Assembly (NCBI GenBank): GCA_945870325.1
Contig: CAMBRQ010000005.1
Location: forward strand, 1 to 64,000
Length of the DNA stretch: 64,000 nucleotides
Source of the DNA: an uncultured Dorea sp.
GTDB taxonomy: Bacteria > Bacillota > Clostridia > Lachnospirales > Lachnospiraceae
Reading direction: 5' to 3'
In this document: positions 18,385 through 27,618 of the stretch, one piece after another
Position numbering within the stretch: the stretch's first letter is position 1
Layout of the letters: each line of letters starts with the position of its first letter
Made by a program: the position numbers and the translations under genes
Notes under the pieces: model-generated
Told to the model about the DNA's origin: nothing
Seen by the model: the letters and a program-made list of their open reading frames with translations, nothing else
Databases searched by the model: none

Positions 18385-19392
18385 ATGTCACTAATATTAC
18401 CAGAAAACTATGATCCACGGTTAAGCATCCGTGAGACACAGGAGGCAATCAAGTACATCCGCGATACCTTCCAGAAGGAATTGGGAAAAGAGATGAATCT
18501 GGAGAGAATCTCGGCACCTCTGTTCGTAGAGCAGAGCAGCGGATTGAATGATAATCTGAATGGAGTAGAGCGTCCGGTACAGTTCGATATTGCCGGTATT
18601 CCGGGTGAGACCGTGGAGGTCGTGCATTCTCTTGCCAAGTGGAAGAGAATGGCATTGCATGAGTACGGATTTAAGCCAGGAGAAGGTCTCTATACGAACA
18701 TGAACGCGATTCGCCGAGATGAGGAACTGGATAATCTCCATTCCTGCTACGTAGATCAGTGGGACTGGGAGAAGGTCATTACCAAAGAAGAGCGTAACGT
18801 AGAGACTCTGAAAGAGACGGTTCGTACGATCTTCAAGATTGTAAAGCATATGCAGCATGAGGTATGGTACAAATATCCGGATGCAGTGAAGAAATTGCCA
18901 AATGACGTTACTTTCATTACTTCCCAGGAGTTAGAAGACCGTTATCCAGATAAGACACCGAAGGAAAGAGAAAATCTGATCACAAAAGAATACGGATGTG
19001 TATTCTTAATGCAGATCGGCGATAAACTTGCAAGCGGCAAGCCGCATGATGGCCGTGCGCCGGATTATGATGACTGGCAGTTGAATGGAGATATCCTGTT
19101 CTGGTTCGAACATCTCCAAAGTGCGCTTGAGATCTCCAGTATGGGAATCCGTGTAGACGAAAAAGCCCTGGAAGAACAGTTGAAAAAAGCAGGCTGCGAA
19201 GAGAGAAAGAATCTCCCTTACCACAAGATGCTTTTGAATGGTGAACTTCCGTACACGATTGGCGGCGGAATCGGTCAATCAAGGCTCTGTATGCTTTTGT
19301 TGGATCGTGCCCATGTAGGGGAAGTGCAGGCGAGTCTGTGGCCAAAAGAAATGCGTGAAACCTGTAAGGAGCATAACATATTCCTGTTGTAA
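18385..19392 (+). CDS. asnA: Aspartate-ammonia ligase
   Basis: 335 aa, the AsnA length. ATP-dependent amidation of aspartate with ammonia, a class-II aaRS-like fold. Conserved stretches: [20 protein letters not shown] (about 42-61), [31 protein letters not shown] and the C-terminal [24 protein letters not shown] precedes the start. No T-box or other leader is visible in the 33-bp gap after metH. Confidence 0.95.
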   Translation: MSLILPENYDPRLSIRETQEAIKYIRDTFQKELGKEMNLERISAPLFVEQSSGLNDNLNGVERPVQFDIAGIPGETVEVVHSLAKWKRMALHEYGFKPGEGLYTNMNAIRRDEELDNLHSCYVDQWDWEKVITKEERNVETLKETVRTIFKIVKHMQHEVWYKYPDAVKKLPNDVTFITSQELEDRYPDKTPKERENLITKEYGCVFLMQIGDKLASGKPHDGRAPDYDDWQLNGDILFWFEHLQSALEISSMGIRVDEKALEEQLKKAGCEERKNLPYHKMLLNGELPYTIGGGIGQSRLCMLLLDRAHVGEVQASLWPKEMRETCKEHNIFLL

Positions 19393-19414
19393 AATGTTTT
19401 AAAATCTGAACAGA

Positions 19415-19451
19415 TGAAAGTGTTGACAATACTTTCACAATTATTTATAGT
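19415..19451 (+). promoter_or_regulatory. Hydrogenase promoter overlapped by an operator-like palindrome
   Basis: TTGACA (19423-19428), 17 nt, TATAGT (19446-19451) forms a strong promoter 38 bp before the hydrogenase gene. A 23-bp near-perfect palindrome (19415-19437), half-site TGAAAGTGTTG, is centred on the -35 element, and 10 of 11 positions in each half match. This is the geometry of a repressor operator. It does not match the Rex, Fur or PerR consensus I know, so the regulator is unassigned. Confidence 0.65.
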
Positions 19452-19489
19452 TATATCAGAATGTACATATTTAGGAGGAAAAATCTAAT

Positions 19490-21001
19490 ATGATGAGAGG
19501 GTTGGATACAACAGTTAGAAAAATCAGAAGAACAGTATTTGAAGAAGTTGCCAGACTGGGATTCAAAGGGAATCCAGAGACACTGAACGATGATATGGAA
19601 GCAATTCCATATACCATCGTCAACGAGGATACTACTAAGTACAGAGAAAGCGTGTATCGTGCTCGTGCCGTTGTAAGAGAGCGCCTTCGTCTTGCGATGG
19701 GTCTGTCCCTGCGTCCGGAGAATAAGCCGGTCCATCTGACCGCAGGCGTGGAAGCCAGCAACATCTCTGACAAATACTATGAGCCGCCGCTTATGCAGGT
19801 GATTCCATCTGCCTGTGAACGGTGTGAGGAGAAGGGATATGAAGTAAGCAATATGTGTAAAGGATGCCTTGCGCATCCATGTATGGAAGTCTGTCCAAGG
19901 GGAGCAATCTCCATGGTGAAGGGACGTTCTTACATAGATCCTGAGAAGTGTATCAAGTGCGGCAAATGTAAATCAGCCTGTCCTTACGATGCGATTGCTA
20001 AGAAAGAACGTCCATGTGCGAAGGCCTGTGGCGTAGGTGCTATCGAGACGGATTCTCAGGGGCGCGCACAGATTAATATTGACAAGTGTGTATCTTGTGG
20101 CATGTGTATGGTAAGTTGTCCGTTTGGCGCTATTTCCGATAAGTCTCAGATTTTCCAGTTGGCAAGAGCACTGACAGAAGGGGATAAGATTATTGCTGAG
20201 ATCGCCCCTGCATTCGTTGGTCAGTTTGGGGATAATATTACTCCAAGAAACTTAAAGGCAGCATTAAAAGAGATGGGATTCTCAGAAGTATATGAAGTTG
20301 CGTTGGGTGCTGACATCGGAGCAATCGCAGAAGCGCACCATTATGTGAATAAAGTGGCGACAGGAGAATTGCCATTCCTCCTGACATCCTGCTGTCCGTC
20401 CTGGGCAATGCTTGCTAAGAAGTATTTCCCGGATATGGTGGATCAGGTATCCCAGGAATTAACACCTATGGTTGCTACGGCACGTACGATTAAGCAAGAG
20501 CATCCGGATGCAAGAGTGGTATTCATCGGACCATGTGCGGCAAAGAAACTGGAAGCGATGAGAAGAACTGTACGAAGTGATGTGGATTTCGTTATCACTT
20601 TTGAAGAATTGCAGGCAATGTTCGATGCCAAAGATATTGATCTGGAAGACTATGAGGCAGAATCTTCCTTCCACAATGCAACAGGAGCAGGACGTGGCTA
20701 TGCGGTAGCCGGTGGAGTAGCAGATGCGATTGAGCAGTGCATCAATGAATATTACCCAGGTGTTGAGGTGAAGATTGAGCATGCGGAAGGTCTGGCAGAA
20801 TGTAAGAAGATGCTTTCTCTTGCCAAGGTAGGTAAGAAGAATGGCTGTCTGATCGAAGGTATGGGATGTCCGGGCGGATGTTCAGCAGGTGCCGGAACGA
20901 ATATTCCGATTGATAAGGCACAGAAGAAAGTGAAAGCATTCGTAGCGGCCTCCAGCAAGAGACTGCCGGCAAAAGAATTGGAAGAGATCGAGTTAAAGTA
21001 G
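19490..21001 (+). CDS. Monomeric [FeFe] hydrogenase with ferredoxin-type clusters
   Basis: 503 aa. An N-terminal region with several 4Fe-4S Cys sets is followed by an H-cluster domain. The sets include CERCEEKGYE..CKGC..PCMEVCP, CIKCGKCKSACP and CVSCGMCMVSCP. H-cluster motifs are TSCCPSW (about 301), GPCAAKKLEA (about 347) and EGMGCPGGCSAGAGT (about 456). Cysteine ligands are intact. The usual Met before PC in motif 2 is Gly, and motif 3 ends in GAG rather than GGGQ, which points away from classical group-A enzymes toward the group-B type. It may dispose of or take up hydrogen with ferredoxin; direction is not inferable. Confidence 0.88.
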   Translation: MMRGLDTTVRKIRRTVFEEVARLGFKGNPETLNDDMEAIPYTIVNEDTTKYRESVYRARAVVRERLRLAMGLSLRPENKPVHLTAGVEASNISDKYYEPPLMQVIPSACERCEEKGYEVSNMCKGCLAHPCMEVCPRGAISMVKGRSYIDPEKCIKCGKCKSACPYDAIAKKERPCAKACGVGAIETDSQGRAQINIDKCVSCGMCMVSCPFGAISDKSQIFQLARALTEGDKIIAEIAPAFVGQFGDNITPRNLKAALKEMGFSEVYEVALGADIGAIAEAHHYVNKVATGELPFLLTSCCPSWAMLAKKYFPDMVDQVSQELTPMVATARTIKQEHPDARVVFIGPCAAKKLEAMRRTVRSDVDFVITFEELQAMFDAKDIDLEDYEAESSFHNATGAGRGYAVAGGVADAIEQCINEYYPGVEVKIEHAEGLAECKKMLSLAKVGKKNGCLIEGMGCPGGCSAGAGTNIPIDKAQKKVKAFVAASSKRLPAKELEEIELK

Positions 21002-21029
21002 GCTCAGAGAAGCGGAAAAGAAGCAATAA

Positions 21030-21065
21030 AGAAGCAAGCGGAACGTTGACAAACCGCTTGCTTCT
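21030..21065 (+). terminator. Hairpin after hydrogenase, enclosing the alaS -35 box
   Basis: A perfect 12-bp stem (21030-21041 with 21054-21065) with a 12-nt loop follows the hydrogenase stop codon by 28 nt, with a modest T-rich tail. The loop carries TTGACA, the -35 element of the alaS promoter. Confidence 0.65.
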
Positions 21066-21074
21066 CTTTATAAT
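21046..21074 (+). promoter_or_regulatory. Consensus promoter of alaS
   Basis: TTGACA (21046-21051), exactly 17 nt, TATAAT (21069-21074): both hexamers match consensus. The -35 box lies in the loop of the upstream terminator hairpin and the spacer is its right arm. Transcription would leave about 80 nt of 5' UTR before alaS, with no T-box-like structure in it. Confidence 0.8.
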
Positions 21075-21159
21075 TAAAACTTAGTTATTGATTTTTATAT
21101 TGTATACAGTATGATGTGCATATGCCATATGTATATGAATAGAGAGCAGGAGGAGATTT

Positions 21160-23799
21160 ATGCAAAGATACGGAGTAAATGAATTAAGAAAGATGTTTCT
21201 TGAGTTTTTTGAAAGCAAAGATCATCTGGCAATGAAGAGTTTTTCATTGGTGCCGCATAATGATAAAAGTTTGTTGCTGATCAATTCAGGAATGGCACCA
21301 TTAAAGCCATATTTTACCGGACAGGAGATTCCGCCAAGAAAGAGAGTGACTACCTGTCAGAAGTGTATCCGTACCGGGGATATTGAGAATGTAGGTAAGA
21401 CAGCAAGACATGGTACATTTTTTGAGATGCTTGGTAACTTCTCTTTTGGAGATTATTTTAAGACAGAGGCAATCCACTGGACATGGGAGTTCCTGACAGA
21501 AGTTGTGGGACTTGATCCGGACAGGCTGTATCCTTCTGTATATCTGGAGGATGATGAGGCTTGGGAGATCTGGAATAAGGAGATTGGAATCCCGGCAGAG
21601 AGAATCTTCCGTTTTGGTAAAGAGGATAACTTCTGGGAGCATGGTTCAGGACCTTGTGGACCATGTTCCGAGGTGTATTATGACCGTGGGGAGAAATACG
21701 GCTGTGGAAGCCCAGACTGTACCGTAGGCTGTGATTGTGACCGTTATATGGAGATCTGGAACAACGTATTTACTCAGTTTGACAATGACGGCAATAATAA
21801 TTATACAGAACTTGAACAGAAGAATATTGATACAGGTATGGGACTGGAGCGTCTTGCATGTGTTGTACAGGATGTGGATTCCATGTTTGATGTGGATACG
21901 ATCAAAGCATTACGAGACCATGTCTGCCGCGTTGCGAATGTAGAATATGAGACAAATGCAGAGACAGATGTATCGATTCGTGTTATTACTGACCATATTC
22001 GTTCTGTAACTTTCATGATCTCTGATGGAATTATGCCATCGAATGAAGGAAGAGGATATGTGCTTCGCCGTCTGTTACGACGTGCCTGCCGTCATGGAAG
22101 ACTTCTGAATATCCAGGGAGAATTCCTGGTGGATCTGGCTAAGACGGTTATTGAAGGTTCTAAAGATGGATATCCGGAGTTGGAAGAGAAGAAAGAGTTT
22201 ATCTTCAAAGTAATCATGAAAGAAGAGGAGCAGTTTAACAAGACCATCGACCAGGGCTTATCTATTCTGGCTGATATGGAAGCAGATATGGCTTCTAAGG
22301 GTGTAAAGATTCTGGAAGGAACAAGTGCGTTTAAGTTATACGATACTTATGGATTCCCACTTGATCTGACAAAAGAGATTCTGGAAGAAAAGGGAATGTC
22401 TGTAGATGAAGAAGGATTCCGCGAGGCAATGGAGATCCAGAGAAAGACGGCAAGAGAGGCTCGTGAGGTTACCAACTACATGGGAGCGGATGTAACGGTA
22501 TATGAGTCTATCGATCCGAGTGTTACGACAGAATTCGTAGGATATGACCATCTGACTTATGATTCAAAAGTTACGGTTCTTACGACGGATACAGAATTAG
22601 CAGATGCATTGTCTGACGGAGAGAGAGGAACCATCTTTGTCAGGCAGACACCGTTCTATGCAACCAGCGGCGGTCAGGAGGCTGATAAGGGAGTAATCCG
22701 TACTGCAGAAGGAGAATTCCAGGTAGAGGATGTTGTAAAACTTCTAGGCGGCAAATTCGGTCATATTGGGCATGTTACCAAAGGTATGATCAAAGTTGGT
22801 GACGCTGTTACTTTGGAAGTGGACAAGGATAATCGTGCGTTGTCTGCGAATAACCACAGTGCAACTCATTTGCTTCAGAAAGCCTTGCGTATGGTTCTTG
22901 GTAATCACGTAGAGCAGGCTGGATCTTCTGTGAATGCAGAAAGGCTTCGTTTTGACTTTACACATTTCTCTGCTATGACACCGGAAGAACTGAAACAGGT
23001 AGAAGAGATTGTCAATGAGCAGATTATGAACTGTCTGCCGGTAAAGGCTGAGAATATGCCGATTGAAGAGGCAAGAAAGACAGGAGCAGCAGCTCTCTTT
23101 GGCGAGAAATACGGCGATATCGTACGTGTTGTAAGTATGGGTGACTTCTCTATTGAGTTCTGTGGCGGAACTCATGTTGCTAATACAGGAGTGATCACAG
23201 CATTCAAGATTCTGTCTGAGACAGGTGTTGCAGCCGGAGTACGTAGAATTGAGGCACTGACATCGAAAGGTCTTATGAATTATTATAATGAGTTAGAGAA
23301 GAAACTGCAGGAGACTGCCAAACTTGTGAAAGCAACACCTGATAAACTGACGGAGAAAGTGGCTCATCTGCTGAGTGAGAATAAAGCGCTTCATAGCGAA
23401 GTAGACAGCCTGAAGAGCAAACTGGCGAAGGATGCTATGGGTGATGTTATGGATCAGGTTGTGGATGTAAAAGGTGTCAAACTCCTTGCGACAAAAGTGG
23501 AAGGCGTGGACATGAACGGGCTGCGTGATCTGGGTGATCAGTTGAAGGAGAAACTTGGAGAAGGTGTCATCCTTTTGGCATCTGCTACAGATGGTAAAGT
23601 AAGTTTGATGGCTATGGCTACAAAAGAGGCAATGGACAAAGGCGCGCATGCAGGAAATCTGATTAAGGCAGTTGCTTCTTTAGTCGGAGGAGGCGGCGGC
23701 GGACGCCCGAATATGGCACAGGCAGGCGGTAAGAATCCGGCAGGCATGGATGATGCCATTGCAAAAGCAGCCGAGGTATTAGGAGAGCAGTTGGCTTAA
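21160..23799 (+). CDS. alaS: Alanine-tRNA ligase
   Basis: 879 aa, full length. Class-II catalytic core at the N-terminus ([31 protein letters not shown], and [15 protein letters not shown]). The editing domain carries [14 protein letters not shown] (HxxxH) and [10 protein letters not shown]. The C-terminal C-Ala domain ends with a Gly-rich segment ([16 protein letters not shown]). Starts after GGAGGAG. Charges tRNA-Ala and hydrolyses misacylated Ser and Gly. Confidence 0.98.
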   Translation: MQRYGVNELRKMFLEFFESKDHLAMKSFSLVPHNDKSLLLINSGMAPLKPYFTGQEIPPRKRVTTCQKCIRTGDIENVGKTARHGTFFEMLGNFSFGDYFKTEAIHWTWEFLTEVVGLDPDRLYPSVYLEDDEAWEIWNKEIGIPAERIFRFGKEDNFWEHGSGPCGPCSEVYYDRGEKYGCGSPDCTVGCDCDRYMEIWNNVFTQFDNDGNNNYTELEQKNIDTGMGLERLACVVQDVDSMFDVDTIKALRDHVCRVANVEYETNAETDVSIRVITDHIRSVTFMISDGIMPSNEGRGYVLRRLLRRACRHGRLLNIQGEFLVDLAKTVIEGSKDGYPELEEKKEFIFKVIMKEEEQFNKTIDQGLSILADMEADMASKGVKILEGTSAFKLYDTYGFPLDLTKEILEEKGMSVDEEGFREAMEIQRKTAREAREVTNYMGADVTVYESIDPSVTTEFVGYDHLTYDSKVTVLTTDTELADALSDGERGTIFVRQTPFYATSGGQEADKGVIRTAEGEFQVEDVVKLLGGKFGHIGHVTKGMIKVGDAVTLEVDKDNRALSANNHSATHLLQKALRMVLGNHVEQAGSSVNAERLRFDFTHFSAMTPEELKQVEEIVNEQIMNCLPVKAENMPIEEARKTGAAALFGEKYGDIVRVVSMGDFSIEFCGGTHVANTGVITAFKILSETGVAAGVRRIEALTSKGLMNYYNELEKKLQETAKLVKATPDKLTEKVAHLLSENKALHSEVDSLKSKLAKDAMGDVMDQVVDVKGVKLLATKVEGVDMNGLRDLGDQLKEKLGEGVILLASATDGKVSLMAMATKEAMDKGAHAGNLIKAVASLVGGGGGGRPNMAQAGGKNPAGMDDAIAKAAEVLGEQLA

Positions 23800-23834
23800 T
23801 TCTCTGTTTTTACCAAATAATAGAGAAAAAAATA

Positions 23835-23862
23835 TTGACGTAAATGAAATATGTGTTATAAT
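23835..23862 (+). promoter_or_regulatory. rpsU promoter
   Basis: TTGACG (23835-23840), 16 nt, TATAAT (23857-23862), followed by a roughly 70-nt 5' UTR with a purine-rich GGAGGGGAGG before the S21 gene. Confidence 0.7.
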
Positions 23863-23941
23863 CTTATGTAGTGCAAGAAAAATACCCGAACAGTCGTATG
23901 GTGCACAATATAGGACTGGAGGGGAGGTTAGGTGTGAGACT

Positions 23942-24118
23942 ATGTCAAATGTAATCGTTAAAGAAAACGAGACGTTAGATAGCGCTTTACGCAGATTCAA
24001 AAGAAACTGTGCGAAGGCTGGTATTCAGCAGGAGATTCGTAAAAGAGAACATTACGAGAAACCAAGTGTAAGACGTAAGAAAAAATCTGAAGCTGCTAGA
24101 AAACGTAAGTATAACTAA
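23942..24118 (+). CDS. rpsU: 30S ribosomal protein S21
   Basis: 58 aa. Starts [20 protein letters not shown] and ends in a strongly basic tail ([15 protein letters not shown]), matching S21 throughout. S21 sits on the small subunit near the anti-Shine-Dalgarno region. It has its own promoter and terminator. This gene is easily missed because it is under 60 codons. Confidence 0.95.
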   Translation: MSNVIVKENETLDSALRRFKRNCAKAGIQQEIRKREHYEKPSVRRKKKSEAARKRKYN

Positions 24119-24128
24119 TATGTGCAAT

Positions 24129-24160
24129 AAATAGAGTGTTGATTCAACACTCTATTTTTA
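24129..24160 (+). terminator. Terminator after rpsU
   Basis: A 14-bp self-complementary stem (24129-24142 with 24144-24157) is followed by a T-rich tail. Starts 11 nt after the S21 stop. Confidence 0.85.
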
Positions 24161-24255
24161 TGCAAAATGCGCTGCGAATAAGGAAAATATATTTAGACTG
24201 ACAATTACTGCATTAAAAAGGCACTTAAAAATTCTAAAAAAATGAAAAAAGGGTA

Positions 24256-24284
24256 TTGACGAGGTGAAAATCTGGGTATATACT
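24256..24284 (+). promoter_or_regulatory. Promoter of aminotransferase leader
   Basis: TTGACG (24256-24261), 17 nt, TATACT (24279-24284). Predicted start of transcription near 24291, only about 12 nt before a terminator-like hairpin. The rest of the 260-bp gap after rpsU is A-rich without a gene. Confidence 0.7.
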
Positions 24285-24302
24285 TTAAAACGTCAAAGGC
24301 AA

Positions 24303-24339
24303 GGGCGCCGTATCGTAGATACGGTGCTCTTTTCTTTTT
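24303..24339 (+). terminator. Leader hairpin/attenuator before aminotransferase gene
   Basis: Stem 24303-24314 with 24318-24329 (12 bp including two G-U pairs), 3-nt loop, then TTTTCTTTTT. It lies between the promoter and the gene, so full-length mRNA requires read-through. The resulting short transcript would be about 45 nt. No leader peptide or known riboswitch fold is visible. Confidence 0.65.
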
Positions 24340-24378
24340 GTTCAAAATTATAGTTTACTAAGATAAGGAGATTTTATC

Positions 24379-25602
24379 ATGAGATTAAAAGATGCAGGTC
24401 TTACACCACAGGAACTAAAGGATATGGTTAACAAATACATGGTGGAGACATACGAGCGTTATGACTTTATTGCAGAAAGAGCAGAGGGAATGTATCTGTA
24501 TGATGAAGAAGGAAATGCCTATCTTGATTTTTATGGTGGTGTTGCTGTTAACAGTCCTGGAAACAGAAACGAAAAAGTAGTTGCAGCGATTAAGGATCAG
24601 GTGGATGATATTATGCATACATTCAACTATCCATATACAGTACCACAGGCTTTACTGGCAAAGAAGATTTGCGATACGATTGGAATGGATAAGATCTTTT
24701 ATCAGAATTCAGGTACTGAAGCTAATGAATGTATGATTAAGATGGCAAGAAAATATGGCATTGACCATTATGGTCCGGAGAGATATCACATTATCACTGC
24801 CAAGAATGGATTCCATGGAAGAACCTATGGAGCATTGTCAGCAACTGGACAGCCGGATAATGCAATTCAGGTGGGCTTCAAGCCAGTATTACCTGGATTC
24901 ACATATGCAGAGTATAATAATCTGGAAGATTTTGCTTCTAAAGTAACGGAGAACACAATTGCGATTATGATTGAGCCTGTACAGGGAGAAGGCGGTGTAC
25001 ATCCGGCAACTCAGGAATTCATCGAAGGACTTCGTAAACTTTGTGATGACAACGATATGCTGCTTCTATTTGATGAAGTTCAGACAGGATGGGGACGTAC
25101 CGGAGCGCCGATGGCATATATGGGATATGGAGTAAAACCGGATGCAGTAACCATGGCAAAAGCAATGGGAGGTGGAATGCCAATCGGAGCATGCTGTGCG
25201 ACAAATAAGGTTGCAAGCGAATTTACAGCTGGAACTCATGGATCTACTTATGGTGGTCATGCAGTAGCTTGTGCAGCTGCACTGGCATCTGTTTCTGAGA
25301 TCCTGGATAAGGATTTGAGTAAAAATGCAAAAGAGGTAGGAGAATATATGGTTCAGGAGATGGCAAAACTTCCTCATGTAGTTGAAGCAAGAGGACGCGG
25401 ACTCCTGGTTGGATGTGAATACGATCTTCCGATTGCAGTAGAGGTTAAGCATGAAGTATTTGCCAGAAAAGCATTGATTACGGCGATTGGAGACAAGGTG
25501 AACCGTATGATTCCACCGTTGATTGTTACGAAGGAGCAGGTGGATGAATTGATGGGAATTATGAAAGAAGCCATTGAGGCAGCGGTGGCGAAGATGGAAT
25601 AA
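24379..25602 (+). CDS. Class-III (PLP) aminotransferase, ornithine/GABA type
   Basis: 407 aa. Fold-type I aminotransferase of the acetylornithine/ornithine/4-aminobutyrate group. Motifs: NSGTEANECMIKMAR (about 114-128), FHGRTYGALS, IEPVQGEGGVHPA, LLFDEVQTGWGRTG, and the PLP lysine in VTMAKAMGGGMPIG (about 259). GTHGSTYGGHAVACAAALAS follows. Substrate cannot be fixed from sequence; not adjacent to arginine genes, so argD is not assigned. GGAG precedes the ATG. Confidence 0.9.
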   Translation: MRLKDAGLTPQELKDMVNKYMVETYERYDFIAERAEGMYLYDEEGNAYLDFYGGVAVNSPGNRNEKVVAAIKDQVDDIMHTFNYPYTVPQALLAKKICDTIGMDKIFYQNSGTEANECMIKMARKYGIDHYGPERYHIITAKNGFHGRTYGALSATGQPDNAIQVGFKPVLPGFTYAEYNNLEDFASKVTENTIAIMIEPVQGEGGVHPATQEFIEGLRKLCDDNDMLLLFDEVQTGWGRTGAPMAYMGYGVKPDAVTMAKAMGGGMPIGACCATNKVASEFTAGTHGSTYGGHAVACAAALASVSEILDKDLSKNAKEVGEYMVQEMAKLPHVVEARGRGLLVGCEYDLPIAVEVKHEVFARKALITAIGDKVNRMIPPLIVTKEQVDELMGIMKEAIEAAVAKME

Positions 25603-25627
25603 TATAGATTTGTTGTCGAAAGTTATT

Positions 25628-25680
25628 GCAAGGAGCGAGTGTATGGACGGTTGGAAGCCGGGCATATACCCGCTCCTTGC
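25628..25680 (+). terminator. Probable terminator after aminotransferase
   Basis: Perfect 10-bp stem GCAAGGAGCG (25628-25637) with CGCTCCTTGC (25671-25680), a long 33-nt loop with some internal pairing, then TTGATATTTT. The rest of this 210-bp gap shows nothing else. Confidence 0.5.
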
Positions 25681-25812
25681 TTGATATTTTACAACTGGAA
25701 GATTAGGTAAGAAGCAGGATTGATTAAGGGTGTGATTGAGGATATAATTAAGGGCAGATAATTGACGAAAAAGCAACTGAATATGGATAGGAATCATTAG
25801 GAGCAGGGAATT

Positions 25813-26259
25813 ATGGCAAAAACTGAGGAAGTAGTTTTGACGAATATGTGTATGGTGTTTGATGGCGACAGAATATTAGTGCAGGAGCGGTTGAATCTGG
25901 ATTGGCCCGGGATTACTTTCCCAGGAGGGCACGTAGAAGCAGGAGAATCTTTTGTCAGGTCTACGATCCGGGAAGTGAAGGAAGAGACGGGACTGGATGT
26001 TTCAGAATTGAGATTGTGTGGAATTAAACAGTTCCCGTACCGGAACGGAAGGTATATTGTGTTCTGCTTTAAGACGGATGTATTTGAGGGAGAAGTGATA
26101 TCTTCGGATGAGGGAAACGTGTTTTGGATTGATAAGAAAGATATTAGTCGATATGCACTTGCAGAGGGATTTCAAGAGATGATGGAGATATTTGAGAAGG
26201 ATGAACTGTCAGAGAACTATCATTGGTTCGATGGAGAATGGCATTGTAAGAACCTATAG
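25813..26259 (+). CDS. Nudix hydrolase (MutT-like)
   Basis: 148 aa. A complete Nudix box GGHVEAGESFVRSTIREVKEETGLD spans about residues 36-60 (G-x5-E-x7-REVKEETG). Hydrolyses a nucleoside-diphosphate-linked substrate; the exact substrate is unknown. The C-terminal WFDGEWHCKN ending and overall size resemble 8-oxo-dGTP diphosphatase-type clostridial MutT proteins. First gene of the accessory tract. AGGAG lies at a normal distance. Confidence 0.88.
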   Translation: MAKTEEVVLTNMCMVFDGDRILVQERLNLDWPGITFPGGHVEAGESFVRSTIREVKEETGLDVSELRLCGIKQFPYRNGRYIVFCFKTDVFEGEVISSDEGNVFWIDKKDISRYALAEGFQEMMEIFEKDELSENYHWFDGEWHCKNL

Positions 26260-26271
26260 GAGGAGACGAAA

Positions 26272-26301
26272 ATGATTGAGTATAGAATTGCAATTTTATA
26301 A
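26272..26301 (+). other. Nine-codon ORF with strong RBS (gene stub or leader peptide)
   Basis: AGGAGGAGACGAAA is followed by an ATG and encodes MIEYRIAIL then stop. The peptide resembles the first residues of GNAT acetyltransferases. Its stop codon overlaps the Shine-Dalgarno site of the next gene. Either a deletion scar that fused the start of a lost gene to the phosphotransferase gene, or a translational-coupling leader. Confidence 0.4.
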
Positions 26302-26310
26302 GGAGAGTTT

Positions 26311-27321
26311 ATGGATTTACTAATAAAAATTTGTGATAAATATAATTTTGGAAAAATGCTTTCTGAACCAGTTATTTTAAGCGGGGGCTTTCTTCATAAG
26401 ATGTACGGGATATCTACTACGAGTGGGAAATACGCAGTCAAATTACTAAATCCACATATTATGGAAAGAGAAAGCGCAAAGGAAAACTATCGAATTGCGG
26501 AAGAATTAGAATTTCGTTTGGAGAAGCATAGCATTCCTATCCTTCCAGCGATCATTTTCAATAATCAGAAAATGCAGGAGATGGAAGGTCGGTTCTTTTA
26601 TATTTTTGAATGGTATGATGGGAAAGCCTTGCACGGAGAGGAAATATCAAAGGAGCATTGTATTAGAATTGGAAGGGAACTTGCAAGAATTCATCAGATA
26701 GACATTAGGAAAGAGCCATATAGAAGAGATGAGATTCGTATCGACTGGAATGATTATCTGGATCAGATGAAGGAGAAAAATCAAGAGATATATATTCTTT
26801 TAAAGGATCATCTTTCTCTGCTTTATGAAAGTCAGGAAAAAGGAAATGCTGCAATTAAAAAGATTCCACCTATCGTTACGATCTGCCATAATGATATGGA
26901 TTGTAAGAATGTCTTATGGAAAGGTATGGAATATCGGATTATTGATCTGGAATGTCTTACATATACGAGCCCGTTCATCGAAATGTATGAACTGGCATTG
27001 TGCTGGTCGGGATATAGTGAGTGTAATATCAATTTTAAACTGTTTGAAGCCTTTATTGAAGCATATTTTGCAGGGGGTGGTCTGAAGCCTGATAATTGGG
27101 AATGTTTGTATTATGGGAATTATGGGCGGCTTGAGTGGCTTGAGTATAATCTTAAGAGGGTGTTGGGCATAGAATGCGATAAAACCGAAGAAGAGATAGG
27201 AATATCAGAGGTGATTGCAACAATGAGGCAGGTTGTATATTATGATCGGATGAAAGAAAAAATACTAGAAAAAACATCTGCCGCTACAAGGCTTCGTGTA
27301 TTACAGGACGGTATGGATTGA
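26311..27321 (+). CDS. Aminoglycoside/choline phosphotransferase-family kinase
   Basis: 336 aa. The APH-type active site is visible: ICHNDMDCKNVLW (HxDxxxxN catalytic loop, about 194-206) and YRIIDLECL (metal-binding Asp, about 211-219). The N-lobe has YAVKLLNP with the ATP-binding Lys. Family members phosphorylate aminoglycosides, choline, homoserine or sugars. Nothing here identifies the substrate, and resistance should not be assumed. AAGGAG precedes the start. Confidence 0.8.
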   Translation: MDLLIKICDKYNFGKMLSEPVILSGGFLHKMYGISTTSGKYAVKLLNPHIMERESAKENYRIAEELEFRLEKHSIPILPAIIFNNQKMQEMEGRFFYIFEWYDGKALHGEEISKEHCIRIGRELARIHQIDIRKEPYRRDEIRIDWNDYLDQMKEKNQEIYILLKDHLSLLYESQEKGNAAIKKIPPIVTICHNDMDCKNVLWKGMEYRIIDLECLTYTSPFIEMYELALCWSGYSECNINFKLFEAFIEAYFAGGGLKPDNWECLYYGNYGRLEWLEYNLKRVLGIECDKTEEEIGISEVIATMRQVVYYDRMKEKILEKTSAATRLRVLQDGMD

Positions 27322-27380
27322 GAGTACATAATTAAGCAATGGCTAGGTGTTAATTCTTAATAAAAAGGCGGTGTTCTGAA

Positions 27381-27485
27381 ATGGATGTCGCTATTTTTAT
27401 ACTGCAAAAGCATCTCAAGAGAACTGCCAGTGGCATGTCTGTAGGTATAGTTTCAATTGTAAATTTTTTGTCTAAAAACAGATAA
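27381..27485 (+). other. Short ORF (34 aa) in intergenic gap, uncertain
   Basis: Between the phosphotransferase and the YafY remnant (27322-27618). Preceded by AAGGCGG, it encodes MDVAIFILQKHLKRTASGMS and 14 more residues. It includes the TGCCAGTGGCA palindrome (27425-27435). I do not recognise it. Probably a decayed reading frame, since the flanks are also remnants. Confidence 0.25.
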
Positions 27486-27486
27486 T

Positions 27487-27504
27487 ATGACATGTACTTG
27501 TCAT
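27487..27504 (+). promoter_or_regulatory. Operator-like inverted repeat upstream of the regulator remnant
   Basis: ATGACA-TGTACT-TGTCAT, a perfect 6-bp inverted repeat with 6-nt spacer, about 115 bp before the YafY-like start. A TGACA-N6-TGTCA layout would suit an autoregulated HTH repressor. Possibly a fossil operator for the now broken regulator. Confidence 0.4.
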
Positions 27505-27618
27505 GTTATAACCTATATAATGGATATAGAATATCATTTCAAGATGGGAAATGTCAGAATGGGATTTATATGCAAGATAATATTATTATTTATCGGCCCA
27601 TAAGAGGAAAGGGACGAG

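Noticed and set aside
21075..21159. T-box riboswitch upstream of alaS
   Set aside because: The 85-nt leader is too short and lacks a T-box sequence and antiterminator.
24379..25602. Naming the aminotransferase argD
   Set aside because: Family motifs fit several substrates and no arginine genes adjoin it.
26311..27321. Aminoglycoside-resistance gene
   Set aside because: It has the general APH/choline kinase fold only; nothing ties it to a known resistance subfamily.
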